A DNA stretch of 64,000 nt from Paraburkholderia phytofirmans PsJN (GTDB taxonomy: Bacteria > Pseudomonadota > Gammaproteobacteria > Burkholderiales > Burkholderiaceae). Positions 54,843-63,575 of the stretch are shown here, piece by piece. Location of the stretch: assembly GCF_000020125.1 (NCBI RefSeq), contig NC_010681.1, positions 2,666,001 through 2,730,000 of the forward strand, read 5' to 3'. Made by a program: the position numbers and the translations under genes. Each line of letters opens with the position of its first letter. Position 1 is the first letter of the stretch. The notes below the pieces were generated by a model. It was not told where the DNA came from. It worked only from the letters and a program-made list of their open reading frames with translations, and searched no databases.

Positions 54843-56360
54843 TCAGCGCACAGCGACGACCGGCGCGCCGGGTGCCGTTGCATTGGCGCGCGGCGCCGCC
54901 GCGGGGGCTGCGTTCGGCTCGTCGACGAAACCGCCGCCCAACGCGGACGCCAATGCAATCTGCTGATCCCGGCGGTTCATGCGCAGATTCGCGACGGCCT
55001 GATCGGCGGACAACGCGTTCAAGTCGACGTTAAGGACGGTCAGTTGATTCGTGAGGCCGGCCTTGTACTGAATAAGCGCGAGTTCATCGGCTTGGCGGGC
55101 CGCTTCCTGCGCGGCCTGCGCATCGACAAGTTGCGCATCTGTCGAATGCACGTCCGCGAGTTGCGTGGCGACTTCGTTCAGCGCGGTCACGAGCGTCTGG
55201 TTGTAGGCCGCGACGGCATAATCAAAGTCGGCGTAGCGGCCCTTTAGCTGCGCGCGCAATTCGCCTGCGTCGAAGATCGGCAGGTGAATGGCCGGACCGA
55301 CCGACGCCGTGCGGCTCGCCGCCGTCAGAAAGCGGCCGAAGCCGAACGCATCGAGCCCGATTGCGGCACTGAGGTTGATGTCGGGATAGAACTCCGCTTT
55401 CGCTTCTTTCACGTCGTGCGCCATCGCATCGATGCGCCAACGCGCGGCCACGATTTCCGGGCGGCGACTCACGAGATCGGCGGGCAGATTGTCGGGCAGA
55501 CGCACTTCGTCGCCCAAGCCGAGCGTTGGGCGTGAGATCTGCAAACCACGATCAGGACCCGCGCCAAGCAGCGCGGCGATCTGATAGCGTGTCGTGAGGA
55601 TTCGTCCGTCGAGCGATTTCAAAGTGGCGCGACTTGTCGCAAGATTGGCATGCACTGTCTTGCGCTCCACTTCCGTGTCGAGACCTGTCGCAATTCGCCC
55701 TGCGGTAATGCGGTCGATCCGCTCGCGCTGTGTGATTTCCTTTTGCGCGATGTCGCGCAGCACGTATAGGCGCGCAAGCTGGTTGTAGGCGCGGGCAATC
55801 GATGTGGTCAATGTCAGCTTGACGACTTCCGCATCGGCCTGGCTCGCCTGAGACTGCGAGATTGCCGCTTTCAGCGCTTCGCGGTTCTTGCCCCACAGAT
55901 CGAGATCAAAGGAAGCGCCCAGCACGCCCCTGTTCTCCGTCTGCCATGAGCCGCCGAACGGAGGCGGCAGGAAAGTCGTATTCGACAACTGTTCGCGAGT
56001 GAGCGAATAGCTGGCGTCGACACGCGGCATCGTGCTCGCCTTCGCCGTCTCGGTGTAGGCGAAGGCGGCCGCCACGCGGGCACGCGCCTGGTCGAGCGTC
56101 GGGTTGCTGCTCAATGCTTCGCTGATCAGCGAGCTCAGTTGCGCATCGCCAAACTGGTCAGCCCAATTGGCTGCGGGCCAATGGCCTTGCTCGGCGGGAA
56201 GGCTTTGCCGCGTTGCAAACTGCTGCGGGTCGGCCGTTTTCGCTTCGCCATGGATGCCTGCATAGTTCACGCAAGCCGACAGCGCCGCCGTGAAGATCAA
56301 AGACAGCGCCGATTTCATTGCGCCTGATGCACGCCGTCTCGCGTTTGACTGAATGCTCAT
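54843..56360 (-). CDS. NodT-family outer membrane efflux lipoprotein
   Basis: 505 residues from the ATG at 56360 (alternatives 56372, 56318). That start gives a lipoprotein signal (LSLIFTAALSAC, Cys about residue 29) and an OMF domain: two repeats of the TolC-type helical hairpin (AFAYTETAKASTMPRVDASY, FLTAASRTASVGPAIHLPIF). The gene has no in-frame stop on its 5' side: the open frame continues to an LRAT-like acyltransferase starting at 56942. If translation begins there, the lipobox becomes internal. Ribosome sites before 56360 and 56372 are weak. The adaptor gene begins 34 bp after its stop. Confidence 0.9.
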   Translation of the reverse strand: MSIQSNARRRASGAMKSALSLIFTAALSACVNYAGIHGEAKTADPQQFATRQSLPAEQGHWPAANWADQFGDAQLSSLISEALSSNPTLDQARARVAAAFAYTETAKASTMPRVDASYSLTREQLSNTTFLPPPFGGSWQTENRGVLGASFDLDLWGKNREALKAAISQSQASQADAEVVKLTLTTSIARAYNQLARLYVLRDIAQKEITQRERIDRITAGRIATGLDTEVERKTVHANLATSRATLKSLDGRILTTRYQIAALLGAGPDRGLQISRPTLGLGDEVRLPDNLPADLVSRRPEIVAARWRIDAMAHDVKEAKAEFYPDINLSAAIGLDAFGFGRFLTAASRTASVGPAIHLPIFDAGELRAQLKGRYADFDYAVAAYNQTLVTALNEVATQLADVHSTDAQLVDAQAAQEAARQADELALIQYKAGLTNQLTVLNVDLNALSADQAVANLRMNRRDQQIALASALGGGFVDEPNAAPAAAPRANATAPGAPVVAVR

Positions 56361-56942
56361 TCTCTTGCCCATCAGATAGTTGCTTAAGCGGTTCCGCGTG
56401 GAAAAGCGCGTGGTGCACTCGCCCCGAAGTTGGCGACACAAAGCGCGCGTTAGCCGGTGAACGTCCCGAAGAGCCGGCGCCGCGAAATCACGGCAACCGT
56501 CTTCCGCTAGCGCAAACAGCGTCTTGACACCTGCCCATGGATTCCTCAGGCATCGACGCACCTGCTGACTACGCCCGGACCCCAGCACACACCAAGTACA
56601 GAAGTGTTCGCAGTTATTGGTCAACAATCGATATCGGTCTTCACCGAGACGGGACCGGGCTCTCTCCACGGCTTGGATTCCGCTATAAACAGCATCTGGT
56701 TCGGGCTGAATCGTTATTCCGTTTCCCGCTGCAAAGTCGCGCAGCGCAATATATTCAACGGGACGGCGTTTAACGGATTGAAGAAAGCCTCCGTAGTGAA
56801 TGACGAGTCCATTCCCAGCATATATTCCATGGTGCGTATAGCCTTCCCGCTCACTCACGAGATGAGCGCCGACCTCGATGCGCCCAATTGTTCGGGCCCA
56901 AGCCGGCGACGTTGCGAGGCCATCAATCTCTGCGGTTTCCAT
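56361..56942 (-). CDS. LRAT-like (NlpC/P60 superfamily) acyltransferase domain, open frame continues into nodT
   Basis: From the ATG at 56942 (GGTGG upstream) the frame encodes an LRAT domain: VGAHLVSEREGYTHHGIYAG (catalytic His37/38), VIHYGGF (second His), and NNCEHFCTWC with the nucleophile Cys111. After residue ~130 comes a basic tail. There is no stop codon between it and the NodT gene, so a predicted product of about 700 residues would join LRAT and NodT. The right boundary given here is where nodT starts, not a real stop. Possibilities: a natural fusion, a lost stop, or a sequencing/assembly indel. The domain call is strong; substrate and cellular role are unknown. Confidence 0.8.
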
Positions 56943-57060
56943 GACGAACCACCCATGTCGTATCTGCAATGAATTCAGTACCACCGGCGAGCAGATTCGC
57001 TTTGTCGTCACACAGCGCTGGTAACGCAAGATTCGCGATTCCGGCGTTGCAGATCCGGCA

Positions 57061-57162
57061 TCAGAGAATGCCGCTGAATGAGAGTGCGATGGCAAGTCCG
57101 ACAATGACCGTGGATATCGTGATCCAGCCGACCAGCATCAACAGAGGTGCGAGACGAAACAT
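57061..57162 (-). CDS. 33-residue single-span membrane peptide
   Basis: ATG at 57162 has GGAG 6 nt upstream (CGCTTGTGGAGAGCACT). The product, MFRLAPLLMLVGWITISTVI and then a hydrophobic run ending FSGIL, is almost entirely one TM segment (about 5-29) with only two charged groups, at the N-terminus. The stop is at 57061-57063. It lies 118 bp upstream of the LRAT-like gene on the same strand and may be co-transcribed. Too short for homology; the ribosome site and composition support translation. Confidence 0.5.
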   Translation of the reverse strand: MFRLAPLLMLVGWITISTVIVGLAIALSFSGIL

Positions 57163-57594
57163 AGTGCTCTCCACAAGCGACCGCGACGACCCGTCAACTC
57201 CGTTGAGTCACCGCGCTGCCATGTTGGAAATCATAGGTGCCGGCTTTCTGCCGTGGTAGATACGTATAGGGACACGCTCCGTTTCCGCGTGGGCACCAGT
57301 GAGCGCCGACCGTTATGTATTACGACCGCTACCGCAGGTGTCGCCACTGCCATCTATGCGACATCGCTGCCGACGGCGAGATGCTCGCTGGCGTCTCGAC
57401 CGGCGCATTGATCAATGCGCTCTTCGGTACGCACCCACCTGTTTTTTGATTGGTGCCAAAGAGGCAACACCGTGAGCCCATTTGCACGTCTACCGCACTA
57501 CGCCGCGCCGGCCTACGATACCTTCACGCGGCGCACTGCCGCTTACGACATCCGCTAGCAGTGGATATTTACCGTCGTCGTTCAGGAGATGTTC
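57163..57594. other. 432-bp divergent intergenic region
   Basis: Between the leftward membrane-peptide/LRAT/efflux genes and the rightward AhpD-like gene. It must carry both promoters. A rightward 44-codon frame at about 57315-57449 encodes a Cys/His-rich segment but lacks a ribosome site. No clear palindrome was found by eye. Confidence 0.35.
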
Positions 57595-58074
57595 ATGACC
57601 CAGCGTATCAACTACATCCAGCAATCGCCGGAACTCTTCAAGAAATTCCTCGAATTCAGCAATCAGCTGAAGGACTGCGTGCTCGAAGAGTCGATCCGCG
57701 ACCTCGTTTCGCTCCGGGCGTCGCAGATCAATGGCTGCGGCTTTTGCGTCGATATGCATGTGAAGGAAGCACGCTTGCACGGAGAGCGCGAGCTGCGTCT
57801 GCACCATGTCGCGATCTGGCGCGAGTCGACGCTTTTCGCGCCGCGGGAGCGCGCCGCGCTCGCGTGGACTGAAGCTCTGACGAAGCTTGCCGAACATGGC
57901 GTTTCCGACGATATCTACCAGCACGTGCGCACCCAGTTCTCCGAGAAGGAACTGTCGGACCTGACGTTCGAAGTGATGGCGATCAACGGCTGGAATCGCG
58001 CGAGCATCGCGTTCAAGGCCGTGCCGGGTTCGGCCGACAAGGCATTTGGGCTCGACAAGGCGAATCTCGCCTGA
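57595..58074 (+). CDS. Carboxymuconolactone decarboxylase/AhpD-family protein
   Basis: 159 residues from the ATG at 57595, set by AGGAG 6 nt upstream (ATG 57589 is the alternative). The CxxC active site with trailing His is present: C48-GF-C51-VDMH55 (LRASQINGCGFCVDMHVKEA). The family acts in alkylhydroperoxide reduction or as thiol-dependent decarboxylase. It heads a rightward trio with a cupin and an NDH-2-like flavoprotein, with the LysR paralogue B further downstream. A redox/stress role is inferred. Confidence 0.92.
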   Translation: MTQRINYIQQSPELFKKFLEFSNQLKDCVLEESIRDLVSLRASQINGCGFCVDMHVKEARLHGERELRLHHVAIWRESTLFAPRERAALAWTEALTKLAEHGVSDDIYQHVRTQFSEKELSDLTFEVMAINGWNRASIAFKAVPGSADKAFGLDKANLA

Positions 58075-58143
58075 GCGCTCGGTGTGTTCCGGTCACCGTC
58101 ATCGTCGTCCCGCGCGCGCGTCGCGCCACTTGGAATACACACC

Positions 58144-58551
58144 ATGTCTGCCCTGAAGAACACCGCAATTGCCGTGCTGGTCCTTGCCGGCATGCTCGTT
58201 GGCACGGCTCGCGGCGCCGCTCCCGAAGCCGTCGTCAGCCCGCTATTCAACAAGCAGCTCGACGATTATCCCGGCAAGGAAGCCGTGATGATCACCGTGA
58301 CTTATCCGCCGGGTTCGGTCGATCCCGTGCACCGGCATCATGCGCACGCGTTCGTTTATGTACTCGAGGGTTCGATCGTGATGCAGGTCAAAGGCGGCAA
58401 GGAAGTGACGCTGACGCCCGGACAGACCTTCTATGAAGGTCCGAACAATGTGCACGTGGTCGGGCGCAACGCAAGCCAGACTAAACCTGCGAAGTTCATT
58501 GTGCTTCTTTTGAAGGACAAGGGCGCGCCCGTGCTCGTGCCAGAGAAGTGA
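58144..58551 (+). CDS. Exported cupin-domain protein
   Basis: 135 residues from the ATG at 58144. Signal peptide about 1-23 (AIAVLVLAGMLVGTARG). One cupin barrel: motif 1 PVHRHHAHAFVYVLEGSIVM supplies the His metal ligands and PGQTFYEGPNNVHVV is motif 2. It follows the AhpD-like gene by 69 bp. The substrate is unknown; a periplasmic single-domain cupin. Confidence 0.9.
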   Translation: MSALKNTAIAVLVLAGMLVGTARGAAPEAVVSPLFNKQLDDYPGKEAVMITVTYPPGSVDPVHRHHAHAFVYVLEGSIVMQVKGGKEVTLTPGQTFYEGPNNVHVVGRNASQTKPAKFIVLLLKDKGAPVLVPEK

Positions 58552-58730
58552 GCGCTTTGAGGCAGCGGCGTTTTTATTCGCAAGCGCCCGCCTCGTAGGG
58601 CACCGGCGTTACTCCCGCGATGCGTCACCGAACCGCATTGTGATTAATCAACGCGTCACGAAGCAGAGCATCGGTTGTCGCGAGTTCGCTACTTGGCGTT
58701 GAATCCGCAACCTTCCAATAGAGGCAAATC

Positions 58731-59939
58731 ATGTCGCAGAAGATCCTGATTGTGGGTGCCGGCTTCGCCGGCGTGTGGGGTGCGCTAGGCGCGGCTCGCG
58801 TACTCGATGTTGCAAAGATATCGTCCCGTGACGTCGAGATCACCCTGATCTCACCGAAGCCGGAACTGCAGATCCGGCCACGCCTGTACGAAAGCGAGCC
58901 AGCGCGGATGGCCGCGCCGCTGCTGCCGCTTCTTGAAGCCATCGGTGTGGGCTTTGTCGAGGGTGTTGTCGACGAAATATGCGTTGCTGACAAAACCGTG
59001 CGCGTGGTGGGCGCAAATGGGCAGGAGCGCACGCTCGCGTACGACCGACTGCTGCTGACAAGCGGCAGCAAACTGAACAGACCACCGGTTCCGGGGCTTG
59101 CGGATCATGCCTTTGCCGTCGATCGCAGCGAGGACGCGGTCGTGCTCGAACACCACCTGGAAGAGTTGGCGAAACTGCCGGATTCACGCGCCCGCAACAC
59201 CGCTGTCGTGGTGGGATGCGGCTTCACGGGGATCGAGGTCGCGACCGAGTTGCCTGCGCGAATGCGCAAGCTGTTTGGCCCTGATGCCGCTATCAGGGTC
59301 GTCGTGGTCGGCTCTCAGCCGGAGATTGGCCCCGACCTCGGACCTAATCCTCGCCCGTTCGTAGCTGCAGCGTTCGACTCACTCGGCATCGAAGCCGTGC
59401 TCGGATCGGGCGTCGTGTCGATTGACGCGGATGGGGCTCGCACTGCCTCGGGAGCGCATATCGAGGCCAAGACGGTGATCTGGGCGGGAGGCATGCGCGC
59501 CAGTACATTGGCCGCGCAGGTTTCCTCGCATCTTGATTCGCTGGGACGCGTTGAGGTGGCCTCGGATCTTCGCGTGCCAGAAGCACCCGATGTTTTTGTG
59601 GCGGGCGATGTGGCGCGAGCACGGTGCGACGATGACGGGCGCTACGCATTGATGTCTTGTCAGCACGCTATCGTGATGGGGCAATTTGGCGGACACAATG
59701 TCGCCGCAGACCTGATCGGCATCCCGACTCTCGAATACCGGCAGCCGTTTTATGCCACCTGTCTCGACCTCGGCGAATGGGGTGCTATCTATTCGGAAGG
59801 CTGGGATCGGCAGATCAAATTGACGCACACCGAAGGCAAGGCGCGTAAGCAGATCATCAACACGCAGTGGATCTATCCGCCAGCGCCAAATCGCAATGAG
59901 GCATTGGCTGCGGGGAACCCGCAAGCGTCTTTTGGCTGA
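58731..59939 (+). CDS. NAD(P)/FAD-dependent oxidoreductase, NDH-2-like
   Basis: 402 residues; GAGG 7 nt upstream of the ATG. FAD motif ILIVGAGFAGVWGALGAARV (5-24), second dinucleotide motif VVVGCGFTGIEVATELPARM (about 157-176), and the late FAD contact DVFVAGDVAR (about 285). There is no obvious C-terminal membrane helix, unlike respiratory NDH-2. It probably passes electrons from NAD(P)H to a quinone or partner protein. Third gene of the AhpD-cupin-oxidoreductase set. Confidence 0.92.
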   Translation: MSQKILIVGAGFAGVWGALGAARVLDVAKISSRDVEITLISPKPELQIRPRLYESEPARMAAPLLPLLEAIGVGFVEGVVDEICVADKTVRVVGANGQERTLAYDRLLLTSGSKLNRPPVPGLADHAFAVDRSEDAVVLEHHLEELAKLPDSRARNTAVVVGCGFTGIEVATELPARMRKLFGPDAAIRVVVVGSQPEIGPDLGPNPRPFVAAAFDSLGIEAVLGSGVVSIDADGARTASGAHIEAKTVIWAGGMRASTLAAQVSSHLDSLGRVEVASDLRVPEAPDVFVAGDVARARCDDDGRYALMSCQHAIVMGQFGGHNVAADLIGIPTLEYRQPFYATCLDLGEWGAIYSEGWDRQIKLTHTEGKARKQIINTQWIYPPAPNRNEALAAGNPQASFG

Positions 59940-60640
59940 TCTCCGGAACCGCGTTCGCGGATGCAGTGAGCGAAGTGGGATTGCCAGGTGCAGCAGCGGC
60001 AATGAATGTTTACAACAATCGCGCGCCGCTGCCGCCCGAGGCAGCATTCGCCCAACCTCTGTTTGTCACGTGGAACGTGATGCCATTCGATGTGGACCTG
60101 ACATGCCGCGCTATGCCAGATCTGGAGAAGCGCTCGTGACGAAGAGCCCTTTTCACCTCGTTGCCGCCAGACCCTGCGATCAAACGTATTCTCTCCCAGA
60201 GACATCTCCGTGCGAGAGCGTAGTCAAAGCAGTCACATGAACGCTTCCAAAACCTTGCTTGCGATGCGCGCGGACCTCCAGCAATGAAATTGCGCGCGTT
60301 CGTATAGTTAAACCAGAATGTGACAACGAGTACAGAGACGTGCGTCCTGCATTGACTCATCAGTCGATGTTCCCAGTCCTTCATCTAATTTTTTCTTCGC
60401 GCAACCTCTCCTGACCCAGAGTCGCGAGAGGCACTTCGCTTTCTTTCAAAGGCACGTTTCTGCGCCTGTACGCGGCGATACAACTCTGCGAATCCAGTCA
60501 TACAAAGTGAACTCGCAGTACTACCATCCGCGGAATTCAAAATCAGTTGGAAGAAAAACCTGACATCCATGTGATGACGGCGCGCACGCCACAACACACT
60601 CGAACTCAGGTCGCATCGGATTTCTTTTTGGGGTTACAGA
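59940..60640. other. 701-bp spacer before LysR paralogue B
   Basis: No full gene. A rightward frame at 60002-60139 (45 codons, MNVYNNRAPLPPEAAFAQPL then VMPFDVDL) has coding-like codon use and is open leftwards to about 59930 without a start. It could be a fragment of a lost gene whose family I cannot name. The last 30 bp before 60641 resemble those before the paralogue at 41357. Confidence 0.3.
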
Positions 60641-61678
60641 ATGAATCATTCGGACACGTCGGATCGTTGCCTTCGCCTCGGTTTACCGAATCGCGCTGAC
60701 GTGCTGTCCACCAGTATCGCGGCGAGCTACACGGGCATCATGGCATTCATGGCAGTAGCGAGCGAAGGGAGCTTCGCCAAGGCCGGCGAACGTCTGGGCG
60801 TCGGCAGATCGGCCGTGAGCCGCAACGTCCAGAAGCTCGAAGCGCAGTTGAGTACGCGGCTATTCCTGCGCACCACGCGCAACACGCAACTGACGCGTGA
60901 AGGCCAGAGGTTCTTCGAGAACTGCCACCAGGGTGTCTCGCACCTCGTGGAGGCGATGAACGACATGCTCGAGCTTCGCGAGGGACCGCCTCGCGGCCTG
61001 GTGCGCATCAGCTCGACAGTCGGCTTCGGCAGGAAAGTGGTGGCGCCGCTGTTGGAAAAGTTCGTCAAGGCCTACCCCGACATCGCGATCGATCTGCTGC
61101 TCGACGACCGGCCGACGGACTTTACCTCCGAACGGATCGACGTAGCATTCCGCGATGGCCGCATCGAGGATTCGAGCATCATCGCAAGGCAGCTGATTCC
61201 GATGCAGATGGCGCTCTGCGCCGCACCATCCTACGCGGCGGCGCACGGCCTGCCGCATACGCTGGAAGAACTATGCCGGCATGATTGCATCAACTTCCGC
61301 TTCTCCAGCGGGCGGGTTTTCGAATGGGAGTTCAAGCTCGATGGACGTGTACGGAAATACCTGCCGACGGCCCATCTCACATTCAACGATGCCGACCTGG
61401 TCTTGCACGCGGTTCTGCAGGGTTCGGGCATTGCGCAAATGGCCGGCTACCAGGTCAGCAATCACATTGTTGCCAAAGAACTCGTCGTAGCGTTGTCCGC
61501 ATATGCACCCGACGATCGCGGCCACTACATCTGTTACCTGAACCGACAACACTTGCCAACGCGCACCCGTGTGTTTATCGACTTCATGGCCGCCCAGGTC
61601 CGCGCACTCGATCTCAATTGCCTCAGCGGATTTAACGCCACCGCAATCCGGCCTTCGACGGGGGGGATCGCGGCGTGA
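60641..61678 (+). CDS. LysR-family regulator, paralogue B
   Basis: 345 residues, same length as the copy at 41357 with no gaps in a by-eye alignment, and about 85% identical. It shares the unusual N-terminal extension (SIAASYTGIMAFMAVASEGS) and the HTH GRSAVSRNVQKLEAQLSTRL, which differs at one residue. It follows the AhpD-cupin-oxidoreductase set on the same strand, a likely target. Differences cluster in the last third of the effector domain (for example VALSAYAPDDRG versus VALARHVPDDGG), suggesting changed ligand response. Confidence 0.92.
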   Translation: MNHSDTSDRCLRLGLPNRADVLSTSIAASYTGIMAFMAVASEGSFAKAGERLGVGRSAVSRNVQKLEAQLSTRLFLRTTRNTQLTREGQRFFENCHQGVSHLVEAMNDMLELREGPPRGLVRISSTVGFGRKVVAPLLEKFVKAYPDIAIDLLLDDRPTDFTSERIDVAFRDGRIEDSSIIARQLIPMQMALCAAPSYAAAHGLPHTLEELCRHDCINFRFSSGRVFEWEFKLDGRVRKYLPTAHLTFNDADLVLHAVLQGSGIAQMAGYQVSNHIVAKELVVALSAYAPDDRGHYICYLNRQHLPTRTRVFIDFMAAQVRALDLNCLSGFNATAIRPSTGGIAA

Positions 61679-61809
61679 GTCAGGATTCGTGGTTCTGCGC
61701 GACCGGCGCAATTCTGCTCTGGGCGTCCGTCGCGACACCAGCCTTGCGCGCGTGAATGGCATATGCCCTTGCGGACAATGGCATTCGGTACCGTTGACCC
61801 GTTCGTGAA

Positions 61810-62463
61810 TCATCGACCGCTGCCGGAGTTTGATGCTCGGCTGCCAGCATCCAGCTCCATTGCGAGACTGCCAAGGACCAGACCCGCGTCTACCGAAACC
61901 GGGCTGCTTTCCGGCGGCGAGACGATAATACTTCCGTTCGGATCAGCGTTCTTCTGGAACTGCTCCACCCTGGCTTTCATCTGGTCAACGAAGTCAGCAG
62001 TGTCGAATGGATTGGGCAAACTATCCTCCAGTTCCCGCACGGAAACGGAACCATCGCCGTTTTCATCCATGGCCTTGTACATTGCGACCGCCTGAGCATT
62101 CGTCCCGCCACCGGCAACCACTTGCTTCCCAAGTTCGGATAACGAAATCGTGCCGTCACCGTTTTGATCCGTCTCGACCATGACTTCATTTTTGTAGCTA
62201 GCCACAAAAGATCCAAGCGTCAGGGTAAAGCCCTTTTTTGCCAACTCGCTGATGGCAACCGCATTCTCTTGCGTGATCTCGGCATTTTCTCGAGCGTCTT
62301 GTACCGATGCGCTCTGCGCATTCTTGATTACATTCGCGCCGGCTCCCGCATCGACTGAAAACTGTCCACTGCTTCCCGCAACCGAATGCCGCTGCTTCGA
62401 TTTGTTCGCTTCCTGATTGACGAAGTTCGAATAAAACGACGACAACGACGGAATCACAGCCAT
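61810..62463 (-). CDS. EF-hand calcium-binding protein
   Basis: 217 residues from the ATG at 62463 (GGAGAGGG upstream); ATG 62520 is an alternative. Two canonical EF-hand loops: DQNGDGTISLSE at 99-110 and DENGDGSVSVRE at 133-144, with all Asp/Asn/Glu ligands in place. The N-terminal 60 residues are polar and low in structure. No signal peptide, so secretion, if any, is non-classical. It sits beside a flgE-type gene on the opposite strand; a functional link is unproven. Confidence 0.85.
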   Translation of the reverse strand: MAVIPSLSSFYSNFVNQEANKSKQRHSVAGSSGQFSVDAGAGANVIKNAQSASVQDARENAEITQENAVAISELAKKGFTLTLGSFVASYKNEVMVETDQNGDGTISLSELGKQVVAGGGTNAQAVAMYKAMDENGDGSVSVRELEDSLPNPFDTADFVDQMKARVEQFQKNADPNGSIIVSPPESSPVSVDAGLVLGSLAMELDAGSRASNSGSGR

Positions 62464-62957
62464 CGCCCTCTCCAAGGTAGTTGAGAAAAAAGTGTGTGAT
62501 AGGCCGATTTTGGCATTCATCGCTAAGAGATCTTCGCAAGCACATTGCACGGAAGTTGCGGCAGGCACATGCCGATATCCTACTGCAGCCACCGAGACCA
62601 TAGAGTCTTAATAATCCAACGCGCGATCAAAATAATCCATTCACTTTCCGCTCAGCAGAGAACTCATTTGGAAGTCGCGCTGGGCAAAGAAGCAAGCGGA
62701 AACAGCGCCTGGCGAGATGCACCTCGCGCTCGAACATTCAGGTTTTGCAGCCGTTTAACGTGCCCTTGCGGACTCTTGTTGTACTAGCATAGCAACGCAT
62801 TGCGTGCCATGAGACTGCTCAGCCTGAATGTGTGCAGAGGCACGGCAATAAGTGCGAGAAAGGCAAAGGTGTCGCAAACATCTCAGACGCAACATGGCCC
62901 ATCGCAGACACCGTAATTGTCGGGCTTAGCGACCTGCCCTCACGAATCGAGAGACCG
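62464..62957. other. 494-bp divergent intergenic region
   Basis: Between the leftward EF-hand gene and the rightward unknown-flgE pair. It should contain both promoters. A GTG at 62832 in the frame of the downstream gene could extend it by 42 residues, but that part looks non-coding and has no ribosome site. No sigma-28 consensus was recognised with confidence. Confidence 0.3.
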
Positions 62958-63575
62958 ATGCGTGCAACCGGAACGTCCGCGTTCATTGAACAATCGCGCT
63001 TCAATTTTTTCGACACAGAACAAAGCATGCGAGCGCAGTTTTTTCCCGCTTCCGGCACTGTATCCACATTCGACTGCAACGCCAGCGCGACCGAGCCGAT
63101 CAAACTCATCGGTTCCGCTTATTCCCGTTCGATATGGGAGGGCTTCGACACACGTCCGCTTTGCGTGGACCGATGGAATGTCGATTTACGCGGCCCATGC
63201 TTCGCGGCGGATACGGACAGTGATGACGGAATCATCGACACACTTAGTCTCTCCGTCACGACCATCGCGATGTCCAATTACCCGATAAAAACAACGGGCT
63301 ACCTATACGACGGACATGGCAAACGACATCTCGGGTTACTGGACTTGAGGTACTTCGGCCAGAAGCTGCCGAGGACGCTGAGCTTTTCTCTCGCCGAGCA
63401 CGGCTTTCCCATGTCAACGCGGTTTGAAATCCGCTTTAGTGTCGATGGAGGAGGTTCACCGCTTATTCCTCGTCCGCCGACGGTGACAAGTGTCGGATTA
63501 CTGATCACGGAAAGCCGCCGCTGCGCGGCAACGCCCACGTTGAACGAAGCTTCCCAATACCAAGGTGACTCATGA
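62958..63575 (+). CDS. Unknown protein translationally coupled to flgE
   Basis: 205 residues from the ATG at 62958, which has GAGAG just upstream (GTG 62832 would give 247). No signal peptide, TM helix or recognised domain. Mixed alpha/beta composition with a beta-rich middle (DTLSLSVTTIAMSNYPIKTT) and a Pro-rich segment (GGGSPLIPRPPTVTSVGLL). Its TGA (63573-63575) overlaps the flgE ATG (63572-63574), so the two are made together. In standard flagellar loci flgD occupies this place; this protein has no FlgD features. Role unknown, perhaps specific to this hook gene. Confidence 0.6.
   Translation: MRATGTSAFIEQSRFNFFDTEQSMRAQFFPASGTVSTFDCNASATEPIKLIGSAYSRSIWEGFDTRPLCVDRWNVDLRGPCFAADTDSDDGIIDTLSLSVTTIAMSNYPIKTTGYLYDGHGKRHLGLLDLRYFGQKLPRTLSFSLAEHGFPMSTRFEIRFSVDGGGSPLIPRPPTVTSVGLLITESRRCAATPTLNEASQYQGDS

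Noticed and set aside
57315-57449. 44-codon Cys/His-rich rightward frame
   Set aside because: Lacks a ribosome site and lies in a promoter region; insufficient support for a gene.
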